From the IMG/VR virus record IMGVR_UViG_3300014166_000003, positions 1-62,340 of that record: 62,340 bases of DNA. The stretch is one strand, 5' to 3'. Below the pieces are notes generated by a model. The model saw only the letters and a program-made list of their open reading frames with translations, made no database searches and had not been told where the DNA came from. Numbering within the stretch: position 1 is the stretch's first letter; the number at the start of each line of letters is the position of its first letter. Origin of the DNA: a virus. Positions 24,170 to 32,801 of this stretch are shown one piece after another. A program made the position numbers and the translations under genes.

Positions 24170-27107
24170 CAGCATTGCTCGTGATGCTGCTCGCTGTCAC
24201 AGTGACATTGCGACTCACGATTGATGCCGTTGCTCCGATCACGAATTGACCTGTGATCGTTGTGCTGTTTACAACGACCACATTCTGCACCGTGATGCCC
24301 GTACCGCTGATTGCAACCGAGCCCCCCGTTAAGTTCGTTCCCGTAATCGTGAACGCAATTGTTGACGTCTGGTAGCCGGATGATGGCGTGATACTCGTGA
24401 TCGTTGGATCGCTGGATACGTTGATCGTGAAATTCACTGTAGTGCTATCACCTTCGGCTGTCTCGACTCGCACCGTACGCACGCCTGTTGCAGCACCGGC
24501 TGATACCACAAGGTCTGCTGTGATCGTCGTGTCACTCACGACAACTAAGTTCGATACAGTGATGCCAGAACCGGACACAAGAATCGTCGGTGTGTCGAAC
24601 GTGAAGTTCGCACCTGACAGTGTCACGGACGTCGTGTGATTCTGCGTGCCCACGTTCGGCGTGATGCTCGTCAAGCTGGGAATAATCGGTGAGACAGACA
24701 TTGCCCCGATGTTTGGCAGCGTGCCAAAGAACACACGATTTCCGCTCGAATCTTTATACAGATAGACCGGATCACTCGGTAACCATGTGAGTGCTCGATC
24801 CAGGCCGATTTGATTTGTGCTGTAGTTGATCGTGGTGATCTGTGCGATGTTGGTCACATTGCCTACTGCAATCCAGTCAGCTTGTACTGGACTATCATCC
24901 GGTCCCCAACCCGCCTGGAAGAATGCAGCATCACCGACTGTCAATGTCGTACTCGATGCACCAGAACCGACCGTGTTGGTCAAATGTGAGCCGGTTGAAT
25001 TCGCAGGTGACGTATCCCGCAGATGAAAGTCTGTCGAGCTGACAAACTGCGGATCAGTGCACTGTCTGCCCTGCAGGGCATTGCCTACGAATGTCTCGGA
25101 TGTGAATGGTGTCGTCCAGGCTGCGCCGGTCAAACCAACGGTGCACGAGCTGCCTGGATTCACGCTCAAGAATCCCAAGTTGCTGCGGGCAACATTGTCG
25201 TCGTCCTGCAAGTGATCGATTCTGAATGTCGCAAGCGAATATCCGGAAGCCGACAAGTTTGTTTGCGTCGCAGAGCCGGTAGCCGTGCCCGATACTGAAG
25301 TGCCCGTAATCGCTCCGGAACCGTTGACTGTCGTCACCGTGATGATCAGATCATTATCGGGGCTTCTTCCACCAAGAGCACTGCCAAGAATCTTCCATTG
25401 ACCATTCGCAACATATCCAGAACCGGCCGTATGGATCGACACCATGTAGGTTCCTGCCGACTCCGTGACATCATATGTTCCGCTCGTACCATTCATCGCG
25501 ATTGATACAATCGTGTTTGCTGTACAGCTCAGACCATCCGCACGTCGAGTTATGCCCGTTACAGCACCACCCGATGTCGTGAGATCGAATTTGATGCTGC
25601 CACTACGGCAAGGTGCACCGCTAGCCGATACGTTATTAGTGTTCGCGTAGCCAGCACCACCCGCTGTGAGTGTTCCGTCAAGCAGTCTGCCTGTACCGAA
25701 CGAATACAGCTTGAGTGCAAATGTGTTCGTTACTGCGTCATAGTGCAAATTGTTGATGTAGGATGCATGCTGAATTGCGTCCAATACGGAAGCTGATTGT
25801 GCATTCTCGACACCACAGATATAGAAGTCCGCGTCGCTATTGCCAGCATTGATGCGCAGCCGATCATTTGCATTATAGCCAGAACCCTGATCATGCAATG
25901 TGACCACGGTGACCGCGCCACTGGCAACAATATCGACAGTCACACCCGAACCACTGCCGGTAAGATTTGTCGTCGTCACGGGAGTAGAAGACGTGGTGTA
26001 TAACGTGCCTGCAGTGCGTGGCGCAGATTGTGTGATCGCAGTGCTGCAACCTGACGTACTACCGACCGAAGATGCTGCACCTGTAGCAACAAATGCCGAC
26101 GAGATAGCCGTGTTGTTATAGACCTTTGTATATACTCCGGACTCGCCGCTGGACGTGCAACAGTTTTGAACCCAAAACCCTTCACCACCCTGCACGATAT
26201 TGTAGCGACCGATCATGTAATTGACACCGCCGCATGATGCCGTCGCATTGGATAGGATGAAGTGCTGTTGAGCCATGCCAACAGTCTCTTTCCTGGTATT
26301 CCCTTCGATCAGAATGTAGCTCGATCCAGGGGTAATCGATGACTGGCAGTCGATCTGTGCACCGTCAATGTGATTATTCGGCGAATCATAGTTAGGGGAA
26401 TCGTGGAAGTAGTTGTTGCGCCATACGGTATAACTGCCCTTGAAATTCGTATAGTCGCCGACTCCGGACACATCGTTGTTCTGAATCAAGCTGTGGTCGC
26501 ACCACAACTGAAAGCCGCTCTTGCGTCCACCACTGCCATTTACCCAAGGGGAACCAGCATTCAGAATCGTGTTGCCGTCAAAAATGCTATCGCTGCACGT
26601 GGCCGTAGTGAAGCGGATGGCTGCATTCGCTGACAAGAAATCGTGAATGAGATTGCCTTCAACACGAATATGATTCGTACCGCTACCGGCTGATAAGATC
26701 CGATCTGCTGCTGTGTCCGTGAAACCAGAGCCAGTGATCTCGAACCATTTGATTCGGATGTGGTGTCGACCGGTAACAATGAAGTTGCGCACCTTGGCAT
26801 TCGTTCCACCGTTGACCGGAGCAGCAGCACCCTGGTATGTAATGTATCCAAGAACCGCGTCGCCATCCACTGCGGGTGTGAAGCTGGAACCGAAGGTTGA
26901 TCCAACAGCCATGATAACGGTGTCACCCGCCGCAACAGCCGGTGAGCCTGTACCGTTGGCTCGACTGAGATTCTGCCAAGGATGGGTTGCGTCACCGTTG
27001 TTGGCGTCGAGCCCTGTGTTGCTATCGACGTAGTATGTCGTCGCCCCGAAGGTCAACGAGGACATTCCGAGCAGGATGAAGAGGCAAAGAAAGAGTTTCT
27101 TAAACAT
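24105..27107 (-). CDS. Exported right-handed beta-helix protein with IPT/TIG domains
   Basis: 1000 aa. Sec signal MFKKLFLCLFILLGMSS with likely cleavage TFG-A. Residues from about 23 show the opening of pectate-lyase-like beta-helices (TTYYVDSNTGLDANNGDATHPWQNL), then rungs such as HIRIKWFEITG, HIRVEGNLIHDF and YILIEGNTR. Two immunoglobulin-like IPT/TIG repeats close the protein (SITPNVGTQNHTTSVTLSG and SITPSSGYQTSTIAFTITG). Beta-helices of this kind in phages are tailspikes or depolymerases; a Sec signal would instead send it out of the cell during infection. Confidence 0.65.
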   Translation of the reverse strand: MFKKLFLCLFILLGMSSLTFGATTYYVDSNTGLDANNGDATHPWQNLSRANGTGSPAVAAGDTVIMAVGSTFGSSFTPAVDGDAVLGYITYQGAAAPVNGGTNAKVRNFIVTGRHHIRIKWFEITGSGFTDTAADRILSAGSGTNHIRVEGNLIHDFLSANAAIRFTTATCSDSIFDGNTILNAGSPWVNGSGGRKSGFQLWCDHSLIQNNDVSGVGDYTNFKGSYTVWRNNYFHDSPNYDSPNNHIDGAQIDCQSSITPGSSYILIEGNTRKETVGMAQQHFILSNATASCGGVNYMIGRYNIVQGGEGFWVQNCCTSSGESGVYTKVYNNTAISSAFVATGAASSVGSTSGCSTAITQSAPRTAGTLYTTSSTPVTTTNLTGSGSGVTVDIVASGAVTVVTLHDQGSGYNANDRLRINAGNSDADFYICGVENAQSASVLDAIQHASYINNLHYDAVTNTFALKLYSFGTGRLLDGTLTAGGAGYANTNNVSASGAPCRSGSIKFDLTTSGGAVTGITRRADGLSCTANTIVSIAMNGTSGTYDVTESAGTYMVSIHTAGSGYVANGQWKILGSALGGRSPDNDLIITVTTVNGSGAITGTSVSGTATGSATQTNLSASGYSLATFRIDHLQDDDNVARSNLGFLSVNPGSSCTVGLTGAAWTTPFTSETFVGNALQGRQCTDPQFVSSTDFHLRDTSPANSTGSHLTNTVGSGASSTTLTVGDAAFFQAGWGPDDSPVQADWIAVGNVTNIAQITTINYSTNQIGLDRALTWLPSDPVYLYKDSSGNRVFFGTLPNIGAMSVSPIIPSLTSITPNVGTQNHTTSVTLSGANFTFDTPTILVSGSGITVSNLVVVSDTTITADLVVSAGAATGVRTVRVETAEGDSTTVNFTINVSSDPTITSITPSSGYQTSTIAFTITGTNLTGGSVAISGTGITVQNVVVVNSTTITGQFVIGATASIVSRNVTVTASSITSNAASFQPVSAGYGRRGRIILRQQ

Positions 27108-27109
27108 TG

Positions 27110-28648
27110 TTAGTGCCCACCTAAGATGCCGCGAGCACCGACCGAGACATTCGGCTGTGCGAATGCACCAAGTTCATCCCACGAGATCACTATTCCAGAA
27201 CCAGTGCTGTCGCGGAATAGCGGATCGACATAAAGCGTCGTGCTCGCTACACCGACAAGCAATCTGCCACGCAGCACAGACTTAAATGCGGGTGTGATGG
27301 ATGCTTCGAGTTTCTGCTTGTTTGCATTCGTGAATCCGCCAGTGCCAGTCCAGCTATCCGTGTCCGCTGTCCAGGCAACACCCGTACCGTCAAATGGTGC
27401 AGCATTACGACCACTTGCAAGCGTGCCCTGTGGGAAGCTTGCATTTGATCCGTATTCGATCTCGTACCAGACATCACGATTCGTCAACGCTGTGGCATTG
27501 TCGCGAATGATACGCAGGCCAGCAGTCAGTGCCGACGTTGTCGCGCTCCACCGCATTTGCCACGGCAGAGTAAAGGGCTCGCTCTCATTGGCGGCTGCGG
27601 TCGTAGTAACACTCCAAGACAGGTGCGTTCCATCGATCGCCGCACCAAGATCGGAATAGATCGATGTGTTCGTGGTCAGAGAACCGAGTCGGTTGTAGTA
27701 TTCGAATGCCTTGAAGTTGTTCGTCGTTGAAACATTCACCAGAGTCAAGTCACCGGCATTACCGGGCCATGTGCCAGTCTTAAGCCCCGGTGTAGAGCTG
27801 AGTTTCACATTGCGCAGGATGACGTGCCCATTGAGATTGGCAACGTTGAAATAGTTTCCACCACTCGTATTGAAAGTGCTCAAGTCCGCGTCGATAACAG
27901 TCAGGCGGCTGGACAGCGGGTTACCGGCCGATGAAGTCAAGAACAGCGTGGCTGGCTTGCTCGCACCGGCATAGGCGATTGTCGGATTCGAAATCACGAC
28001 TTCTGCACCACGAACCTGAATCGCGAATGCTGCTGTATTATTGGCGATGTTGAAGGTGCAATCTTTCAGGCGGATATAAGGAAACGGATTGCTCGTGCTG
28101 GCACCGGAACCAAGATTAATGCTTACAGAGCCCGTGCCCGGTGTGTCGAATGTGCAGTGATCGCATTCAATACCGACACGAGACTGGCTCGCCACGAGGT
28201 TGGTTGCAATGTTGACCGTGTTTGAAGTGCTTGAACCGGAGTTCGCCCCGATGGTCATGCCGTATAGATAAAGCTTCTGTGCTCCCGTTCCGGCAACGGT
28301 CATTGTGAAAGTGTTCCCCGGATGAATCTGCGCACCGGCTGCACGAGCACTGCCCGCACACGCGCCCACACCGCTTTTCGTCACCGACAAGATCGTCAGA
28401 TCGATGTTCGATGGCGCATCCCATGACGTATTCGCGGCAGGTGTCTCAGCGTAGGCACTGTCGACATATAGAATGTCGTTCGCACCTGCGATAGCCATCG
28501 CAGCGACAACCGTCGTCTTTGCTTTCGCCCATGTTGAGCCATCGCTGTTGTCTCCGGTCGTTGCGACACAGATAGCTGCAGCATTCGCATGGGCGATGCT
28601 GCAGAACAGAACAAGGCTAGCCAGTAGCAATCGTGTAAAAAATCTCAT
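27110..28648 (-). CDS. Exported beta-helix-like protein
   Basis: 512 aa. Sec signal MRFFTRLLLASLVLFCSIA with cleavage near ANA-A. The following GDNSDGSTWAKAKTTVVAAMA is a typical start of parallel beta-helix proteins, and rungs like HVILRNVKLSS and YIRLKDCTFNI follow. The C-terminal 150 residues look like a separate beta domain. It is adjacent to the 1000-aa beta-helix gene with only two bases between stop and start. The late-gene box CGGTCCAACTA is 14 bases before the ATG. Confidence 0.6.
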   Translation of the reverse strand: MRFFTRLLLASLVLFCSIAHANAAAICVATTGDNSDGSTWAKAKTTVVAAMAIAGANDILYVDSAYAETPAANTSWDAPSNIDLTILSVTKSGVGACAGSARAAGAQIHPGNTFTMTVAGTGAQKLYLYGMTIGANSGSSTSNTVNIATNLVASQSRVGIECDHCTFDTPGTGSVSINLGSGASTSNPFPYIRLKDCTFNIANNTAAFAIQVRGAEVVISNPTIAYAGASKPATLFLTSSAGNPLSSRLTVIDADLSTFNTSGGNYFNVANLNGHVILRNVKLSSTPGLKTGTWPGNAGDLTLVNVSTTNNFKAFEYYNRLGSLTTNTSIYSDLGAAIDGTHLSWSVTTTAAANESEPFTLPWQMRWSATTSALTAGLRIIRDNATALTNRDVWYEIEYGSNASFPQGTLASGRNAAPFDGTGVAWTADTDSWTGTGGFTNANKQKLEASITPAFKSVLRGRLLVGVASTTLYVDPLFRDSTGSGIVISWDELGAFAQPNVSVGARGILGGH

Positions 28649-28674
28649 ATTTAGTTGGACCGTTGAGGCAGAAA

Positions 28675-29364
28675 CTATTTAATTTGCAGGTCGACGAAGA
28701 TGCCCGCAGGCGCATTCGAATTGTCCGTAGGAGTGCAGACGATCGGCGATGTACCGCCCCCGCCCGTGACGGCAAAACCCATGCCCGTGGGATAATCGCC
28801 AGTAATCGGAATGGTTAGCGTGCGGATAAAGCCGCCGTCAGCAGTTGACGCTGAGCTGGACGCGGGAATCGTATAGCTTGTGATATAGCCAGTCGCACTT
28901 GTCGGATCAGGCGTCGTGCCCAAGTTGTACATGCGCAAACAGGCAGGCGTCGTAGTCGGATTGCGAACATCGAAACTATAGACGGCCGTCGCTCCGTTCT
29001 TGCAGAGCGTGGCATTCGTGCTCGCTGTCGTCGGTGCTTTATAGCAGCCGGTCGTACCACCGGTAACCGTTGCTTCCGGCAGAACAGGAATAGGCGTCGT
29101 GTCCTGCGCTGCGTCACGAATCGCCGTCAAGATATCTGTTAGTGCCTGGGTTAAGTCAGCCGGTACGGGCACACCGTTGGTAACACCCTGAATAGCAGGT
29201 GCATTCGTTCCGCTGACACCGGCTGCTGTAACTGATCCAGACTTGCCGGTCGTCGGATCATAGGTAATGGAACGCGTCTGCCCGAATGCGACATTGTCGA
29301 CCGCGCCCGCCATGAGTATGACGAGCGCGATTAGAGCAAGACGAATCTTGTTTGAAATCTGCAT
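28675..29364 (-). CDS. Exported hypothetical protein
   Basis: 229 aa. N-terminal Sec signal (KIRLALIALVILMAGAVDNV, cleavage AFG-Q). The mature part is Thr/Ala/Gly-rich and contains TTGCYKAPTTASTNATLCKNG and a beta domain ending DLQIK. No family was recognised. It is the third signal-peptide gene in a row on the late strand, with a GGAG ribosome site. Confidence 0.55.
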   Translation of the reverse strand: MQISNKIRLALIALVILMAGAVDNVAFGQTRSITYDPTTGKSGSVTAAGVSGTNAPAIQGVTNGVPVPADLTQALTDILTAIRDAAQDTTPIPVLPEATVTGGTTGCYKAPTTASTNATLCKNGATAVYSFDVRNPTTTPACLRMYNLGTTPDPTSATGYITSYTIPASSSASTADGGFIRTLTIPITGDYPTGMGFAVTGGGGTSPIVCTPTDNSNAPAGIFVDLQIK

Positions 29365-29390
29365 TTATTGCTCCGCTGTCGATTCGATAA

Positions 29391-29732
29391 TTAAGTCAGG
29401 TCGAACCAGAGAATGTCCCAATTCAGTGCTGCGCCATTGATTGCACCGACAGTCGTGTTCAAGAACACGAACCGAATAGTATCCGTAGACTGAACTTTGA
29501 TCCCTTTCAGAACCAGACCTACTTCCAGTGCGGGAATCGACGTCGGGAAAACCAGGTCGCCCGCAGCCACACCGGTTACTGTAACGTCCACCGTTACCTC
29601 AGCACCGGCAGTAGCGTTAGCCGGATCGACCGAGACAGTCGCCGACTTGATTTTCTTGATGAGAGTGCCCCCGGAACCGACAGTAACCGGCCCAAGTTTG
29701 CCTTTGCCTCGAAGTAATTGATGAATTGCCAT
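29391..29732 (-). CDS. Hypothetical beta-rich protein near capsid genes
   Basis: 113 aa. LLRGKGKLGPVTVGSGGTLIKKIKSATVSVDPA and a regular alternation of Val, Thr and Gly predict a compact beta sandwich. Small proteins of this kind downstream of the major capsid gene are often head decoration or fibre proteins; nothing more specific can be said. Confidence 0.5.
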   Translation of the reverse strand: MAIHQLLRGKGKLGPVTVGSGGTLIKKIKSATVSVDPANATAGAEVTVDVTVTGVAAGDLVFPTSIPALEVGLVLKGIKVQSTDTIRFVFLNTTVGAINGAALNWDILWFDLT

Positions 29733-29741
29733 GTGTCCTAC

Positions 29742-29987
29742 TTAGCTCGCTTTCTCTTTCTTTTCTGCTTTGACGGCTTGTGCCTTTGCCTGTTGACTGA
29801 CCTTTGGCTCGATAACCAGAGAGGTAAGAGCAGGTGCAGTAGGCGGAACAGAAACCGGTGCAACGTGCGGAGTGATGTATCGATAACGAATCAGCTTGTC
29901 TCGGTTCTTCCACGAGGAAGTGTCAACAATCGCGCCCGCCTGCAATAGAACGCCGTCTGCTTCAAACGGCCGAAGAACTTTGTCCAT
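29742..29987 (-). CDS. Hypothetical small head protein
   Basis: 81 aa from the ATG at 29987, which has AAAGGAACGAT directly upstream; a longer frame to 30035 lacks this. MDKVLRPFEADGVLLQAGAIVDTSSWKNRDKLIRYRYI is a pattern I associate with small proteins after phage capsid genes. The tail is Pro/Ala-rich and then Lys-rich. Confidence 0.5.
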   Translation of the reverse strand: MDKVLRPFEADGVLLQAGAIVDTSSWKNRDKLIRYRYITPHVAPVSVPPTAPALTSLVIEPKVSQQAKAQAVKAEKKEKAS

Positions 29988-30068
29988 ATCGTTCCTTTGT
30001 GAAAGTGCGGAGATCACCGTTAGTAATCTCCGCACCTATCTGCGGTCACCAGACCACAGGTGGATTGC

Positions 30069-31028
30069 TTACGCGACCGCTCCGGAGAAGAAGTAGCCGA
30101 GATCGGTTCCGATGACTTTGTTGTCCCAAGCCATCTGACCTTCGATCCGGTCTGCTCTCTTGAGATCCATGCGGAAGCGGCTGAGACCAACCTGCTCGCC
30201 CATGACTTCGTTGACGCCAGTCCACTGGAAGATGTATCCAGCAGAGGGAGCCAGAAGACCGGGAGACGGGTTGCTGTAGCAGAGCAGTGCATGCTTGCCG
30301 TAGGCGAACGAGAATGCATCGGTCGCGCCTTCGTTTGCCGTGTTCTTGATCGCTCGTGCAACCAGGATGCGGTCCACTTCGAACATCTGCGCGAGCATTT
30401 CGACCGTGACAGTCTGCGAAGACGTGTACTTGATGCGGTCGACAATGTCAGGATGGTTACGCAGTTTGCGGAACACCTGATAGCCGATCACGAGAGTGTT
30501 CGGCATGAGACCGGTCACGCTCAGGATTGCTTCTTTACCGTTCTCGATATCTTCGATCGGATCGCTCCCCGCGGAGTCCGACCACACGGTGAAGTCCGAT
30601 CCGCCCGTTTTGTCCGTTCCCCAAACACTTGTGGTGAAGTATTCGGTAACAAACTGCAGCTCTCGCCGCATGAGCAAACGCTGCGTGACGAACTTGGTCG
30701 CATCCTGATCCAGGTTCAGCGGGCTGTCCGCGTTCTTGCGCGTCTGATCGCCGATGTCCTTGTGAAACGCATACACGTCGCACGAGTAGGACGAGGTCGA
30801 AAGCCCATAACCGCTGCCTTCGGACTCCGTTGCATCAGCTCGACGCTGCGCTTCATCCTTGAACCAATCGCCTTTGGCGTAGGTGAAATATTTATCGGTC
30901 TGCTTGGAGACCGGAATCGTGGGAAACACCTGACCGGCGATATAGTTCTTGTCGGCGTTCATATAGCCGATAGAGATATTGGTCAGGATACTGTCAATGT
31001 GAACGTCTTGCTGTGCCGGTTTAGGCAT
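30069..31028 (-). CDS. Major capsid protein
   Basis: 319 aa. The N-terminal region (LTNISIGYMNADKNYIAGQVFPTIPVSKQTDKYFTY) and the middle (LMPNTLVIGYQVFRKLRNHPDIVDRIKY, VEMLAQMFEVDRILVARAI) are characteristic of an HK97-fold coat protein group common in siphophages. It follows protease, scaffold and decoration genes, the standard order. GGGG lies before the ATG. The 344-codon frame on the other strand is a shadow. Confidence 0.85.
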   Translation of the reverse strand: MPKPAQQDVHIDSILTNISIGYMNADKNYIAGQVFPTIPVSKQTDKYFTYAKGDWFKDEAQRRADATESEGSGYGLSTSSYSCDVYAFHKDIGDQTRKNADSPLNLDQDATKFVTQRLLMRRELQFVTEYFTTSVWGTDKTGGSDFTVWSDSAGSDPIEDIENGKEAILSVTGLMPNTLVIGYQVFRKLRNHPDIVDRIKYTSSQTVTVEMLAQMFEVDRILVARAIKNTANEGATDAFSFAYGKHALLCYSNPSPGLLAPSAGYIFQWTGVNEVMGEQVGLSRFRMDLKRADRIEGQMAWDNKVIGTDLGYFFSGAVA

Positions 31029-31099
31029 TGCTACTACCCCTTCTACTTTGCTTTCGAATCTTCAAACTGTGGGCACGACTTGCGTGCCCAATAGGACGA

Positions 31100-31492
31100 T
31101 TACGCTGCGCGATGCGGCGTGGTCGCATTCAGCAGGACGGTGACGAGTTCATTCGCCGAGCCCGCGCTGACTGCCTGCGCAACTACATATTTCGTGGTGT
31201 CGGTTCCAATCGTGAGCTTCACGGCTTTGCCGTTAGCATCGGTTCCGAGTAGGTCGCCAACTGCGATGGTTCCACCCGCGATGACCTTGCCGAGACCGGT
31301 AACTTGCACCTGTCCAGTCGCACCGGAAGCCGGTTTGTCGAGCAGGATGCCGCACGGAACATCGGTTGCCGCCGAGCAGACGTTGATCTTGCTGCCCGTT
31401 CCGAGCTTCACGAACAAGTACTGCTTTGCAGACAGGTCCGCTGCCGCTTCACGGCTGAGCTTCAATCCACTGTTTTCGTTATGCGTAGCCAA
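31100..31492 (-). CDS. Capsid decoration protein, DUF2190-like
   Basis: 130 aa from the TTG at 31492, preceded by AAGGGAG; a longer TTG frame to 31525 would absorb that ribosome site. The pattern QYLFVKLGTGSKINVCS, VPCGILLDKPASGATGQVQV, GTIAVGDLLGTDANGKAVKL is that of DUF2190 capsid cement proteins that bind the outside of the head. It lies directly before the major capsid gene. Confidence 0.65.
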   Translation of the reverse strand: MATHNENSGLKLSREAAADLSAKQYLFVKLGTGSKINVCSAATDVPCGILLDKPASGATGQVQVTGLGKVIAGGTIAVGDLLGTDANGKAVKLTIGTDTTKYVVAQAVSAGSANELVTVLLNATTPHRAA

Positions 31493-31550
31493 TTTCTTTC
31501 TTTCTCCCTTCGGGCAGTTGCCCAACTTGCTTCGCCCTAGGGCGACTTAC

Positions 31551-32339
31551 TTATCGAGCTGTGCGTTCCGCGACGTACTCGCGATACAGCTCCGGATTCT
31601 GTTTGCCAGCCAGCACGAGCGCATCGCCCAGGTTCGTGGCTTTCTTGGCTTCGATCAGGCTCTTCGCGATACCGTTCAATTTCTGTTCCGCCGAACCGTC
31701 TTGTTCGTCGCTCGCGATTGATCCGCGTTCTTGCATCAAGCCGCTTTCCTTGATCACTTCGTTCGCAGCCTTGAGCACTGCCAGGACAGACTTCTGTTCG
31801 TCAGCCGACAGCTTCGAGATCGCTTTGACTACGGCCACGCGGGAAGCCTCGTCACCGGTCAGATGACTCATGTTCTCGCCCACGGTTTTCTTGAATTCCA
31901 CATCGCGTGCGATGGCTTCTGCTTTCGCAAGAGCCACGCGCTGATCCTCGAATTGCTTGCGGAATGCTTCGGGCAGGGTCTTCAAGAATTCCTGTTCCTT
32001 TTCCGCTTCGCTCTGCGTCGACTGCGCTGCAGCTTTTTTCAGCTCAGTGATTTCGGTCTGACTCTTCGTCAGCTCTGTCGCAGCAGCATCGGATGCTTCT
32101 TTAGCAGCCTTGAGATCGGTCGCTGCTTTCTCCAACTGAACGGACTGCTCGTCCAGCTTCACTTTGTGCTCGTCAAGCTGCTTTTGAAGTGCTGCGAGCT
32201 GTGTCTTGAGTTCTTCCATTTGTCTCTCTTCCTCTGTGTCGTTCTTAAACAGCGCAATGTGAGCATCGGGATTCGAGCCACGCTTGCACAGGTCCACTCG
32301 ATCAATCAGGAGCTTGGTTAGCTTGTGAATCTTGCCCAT
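31551..32339 (-). CDS. Scaffold protein with XkdF-type N-terminus
   Basis: 262 aa. The ATG at 32339 lies five bases after the protease stop. The first residues (KLLIDRVDLCKRGSNPDAHIALFK) match the boundary segment of XkdF-like prohead proteins. About residues 45-125 form a long charged coiled coil, followed by helices (FLKTLPEAFRKQFEDQRVALAKAEAIA). A helical scaffold made next to a protease guides capsid assembly and is then cleaved out. In PBSX-type elements protease and this segment can be one protein; here they are two. Confidence 0.65.
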   Translation of the reverse strand: MGKIHKLTKLLIDRVDLCKRGSNPDAHIALFKNDTEEERQMEELKTQLAALQKQLDEHKVKLDEQSVQLEKAATDLKAAKEASDAAATELTKSQTEITELKKAAAQSTQSEAEKEQEFLKTLPEAFRKQFEDQRVALAKAEAIARDVEFKKTVGENMSHLTGDEASRVAVVKAISKLSADEQKSVLAVLKAANEVIKESGLMQERGSIASDEQDGSAEQKLNGIAKSLIEAKKATNLGDALVLAGKQNPELYREYVAERTAR

Positions 32340-32343
32340 CGTC

Positions 32344-32745
32344 TTACTGCCCAACCGGCTGACGTAATGCCCGCCCCTGAATCGAAAACATTTCGTAGTC
32401 GCCTGCTTTAACCTTTTCGAAGATGGCGTCGTCTTCGATATAGAAACCAACCCACCACCCTTGAGGCAGTGCAGTCTTCTCAAGCCCCATCGCTTCAAGC
32501 TTGTCGGGAGTCACGAAGAGTGATTCAACGAGCGAACCAACTGCGTCGCCTACGTGATCCACACCGCTCTTCCGAAATGCCAGATTGAAGAGATAGGCAG
32601 CGTTTTCAAGTTCGGCCGGATCGATCTGATCGTTATGGCTGTCGGTTATCTGCTCTCCGTCTTTGCGGACAGCTATATTCGCCCAACCGAAAACAAGGTT
32701 GCGTTGATCGTCTAGTTTCGTGATCCGAACTTGGTCAGTAGCCAC
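32344..32745 (-). CDS. Prohead serine protease, XkdF-like
   Basis: 133 aa from a GTG start. LVFGWANIAVRKDGEQITDSHNDQID, then HVGDAVGSLVESLFVTPDK and WWVGFYIEDDAIFEKVKAGDYEMFSI, is the XkdF/S78_2 protease pattern; likely catalytic residues are His64 and Ser75. The enzyme would remove scaffold and mature the head. It lies between portal and scaffold genes. The late-gene box GCGTCGAATTTA is 17 bases before the start. Confidence 0.75.
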   Translation of the reverse strand: MATDQVRITKLDDQRNLVFGWANIAVRKDGEQITDSHNDQIDPAELENAAYLFNLAFRKSGVDHVGDAVGSLVESLFVTPDKLEAMGLEKTALPQGWWVGFYIEDDAIFEKVKAGDYEMFSIQGRALRQPVGQ

Positions 32746-32801
32746 TCAGTTAAATTCGACGCTACGGTGACTGAGTGTTTGATTTGTTGTCGGGGAATCT
32801 T

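Noticed and set aside
30060-31094. 344-codon frame on the plus strand
   Set aside because: It is the exact antisense of the major capsid gene, has Cys/His/Arg-rich composition and no ribosome site; it arises from the codon bias of the real gene.
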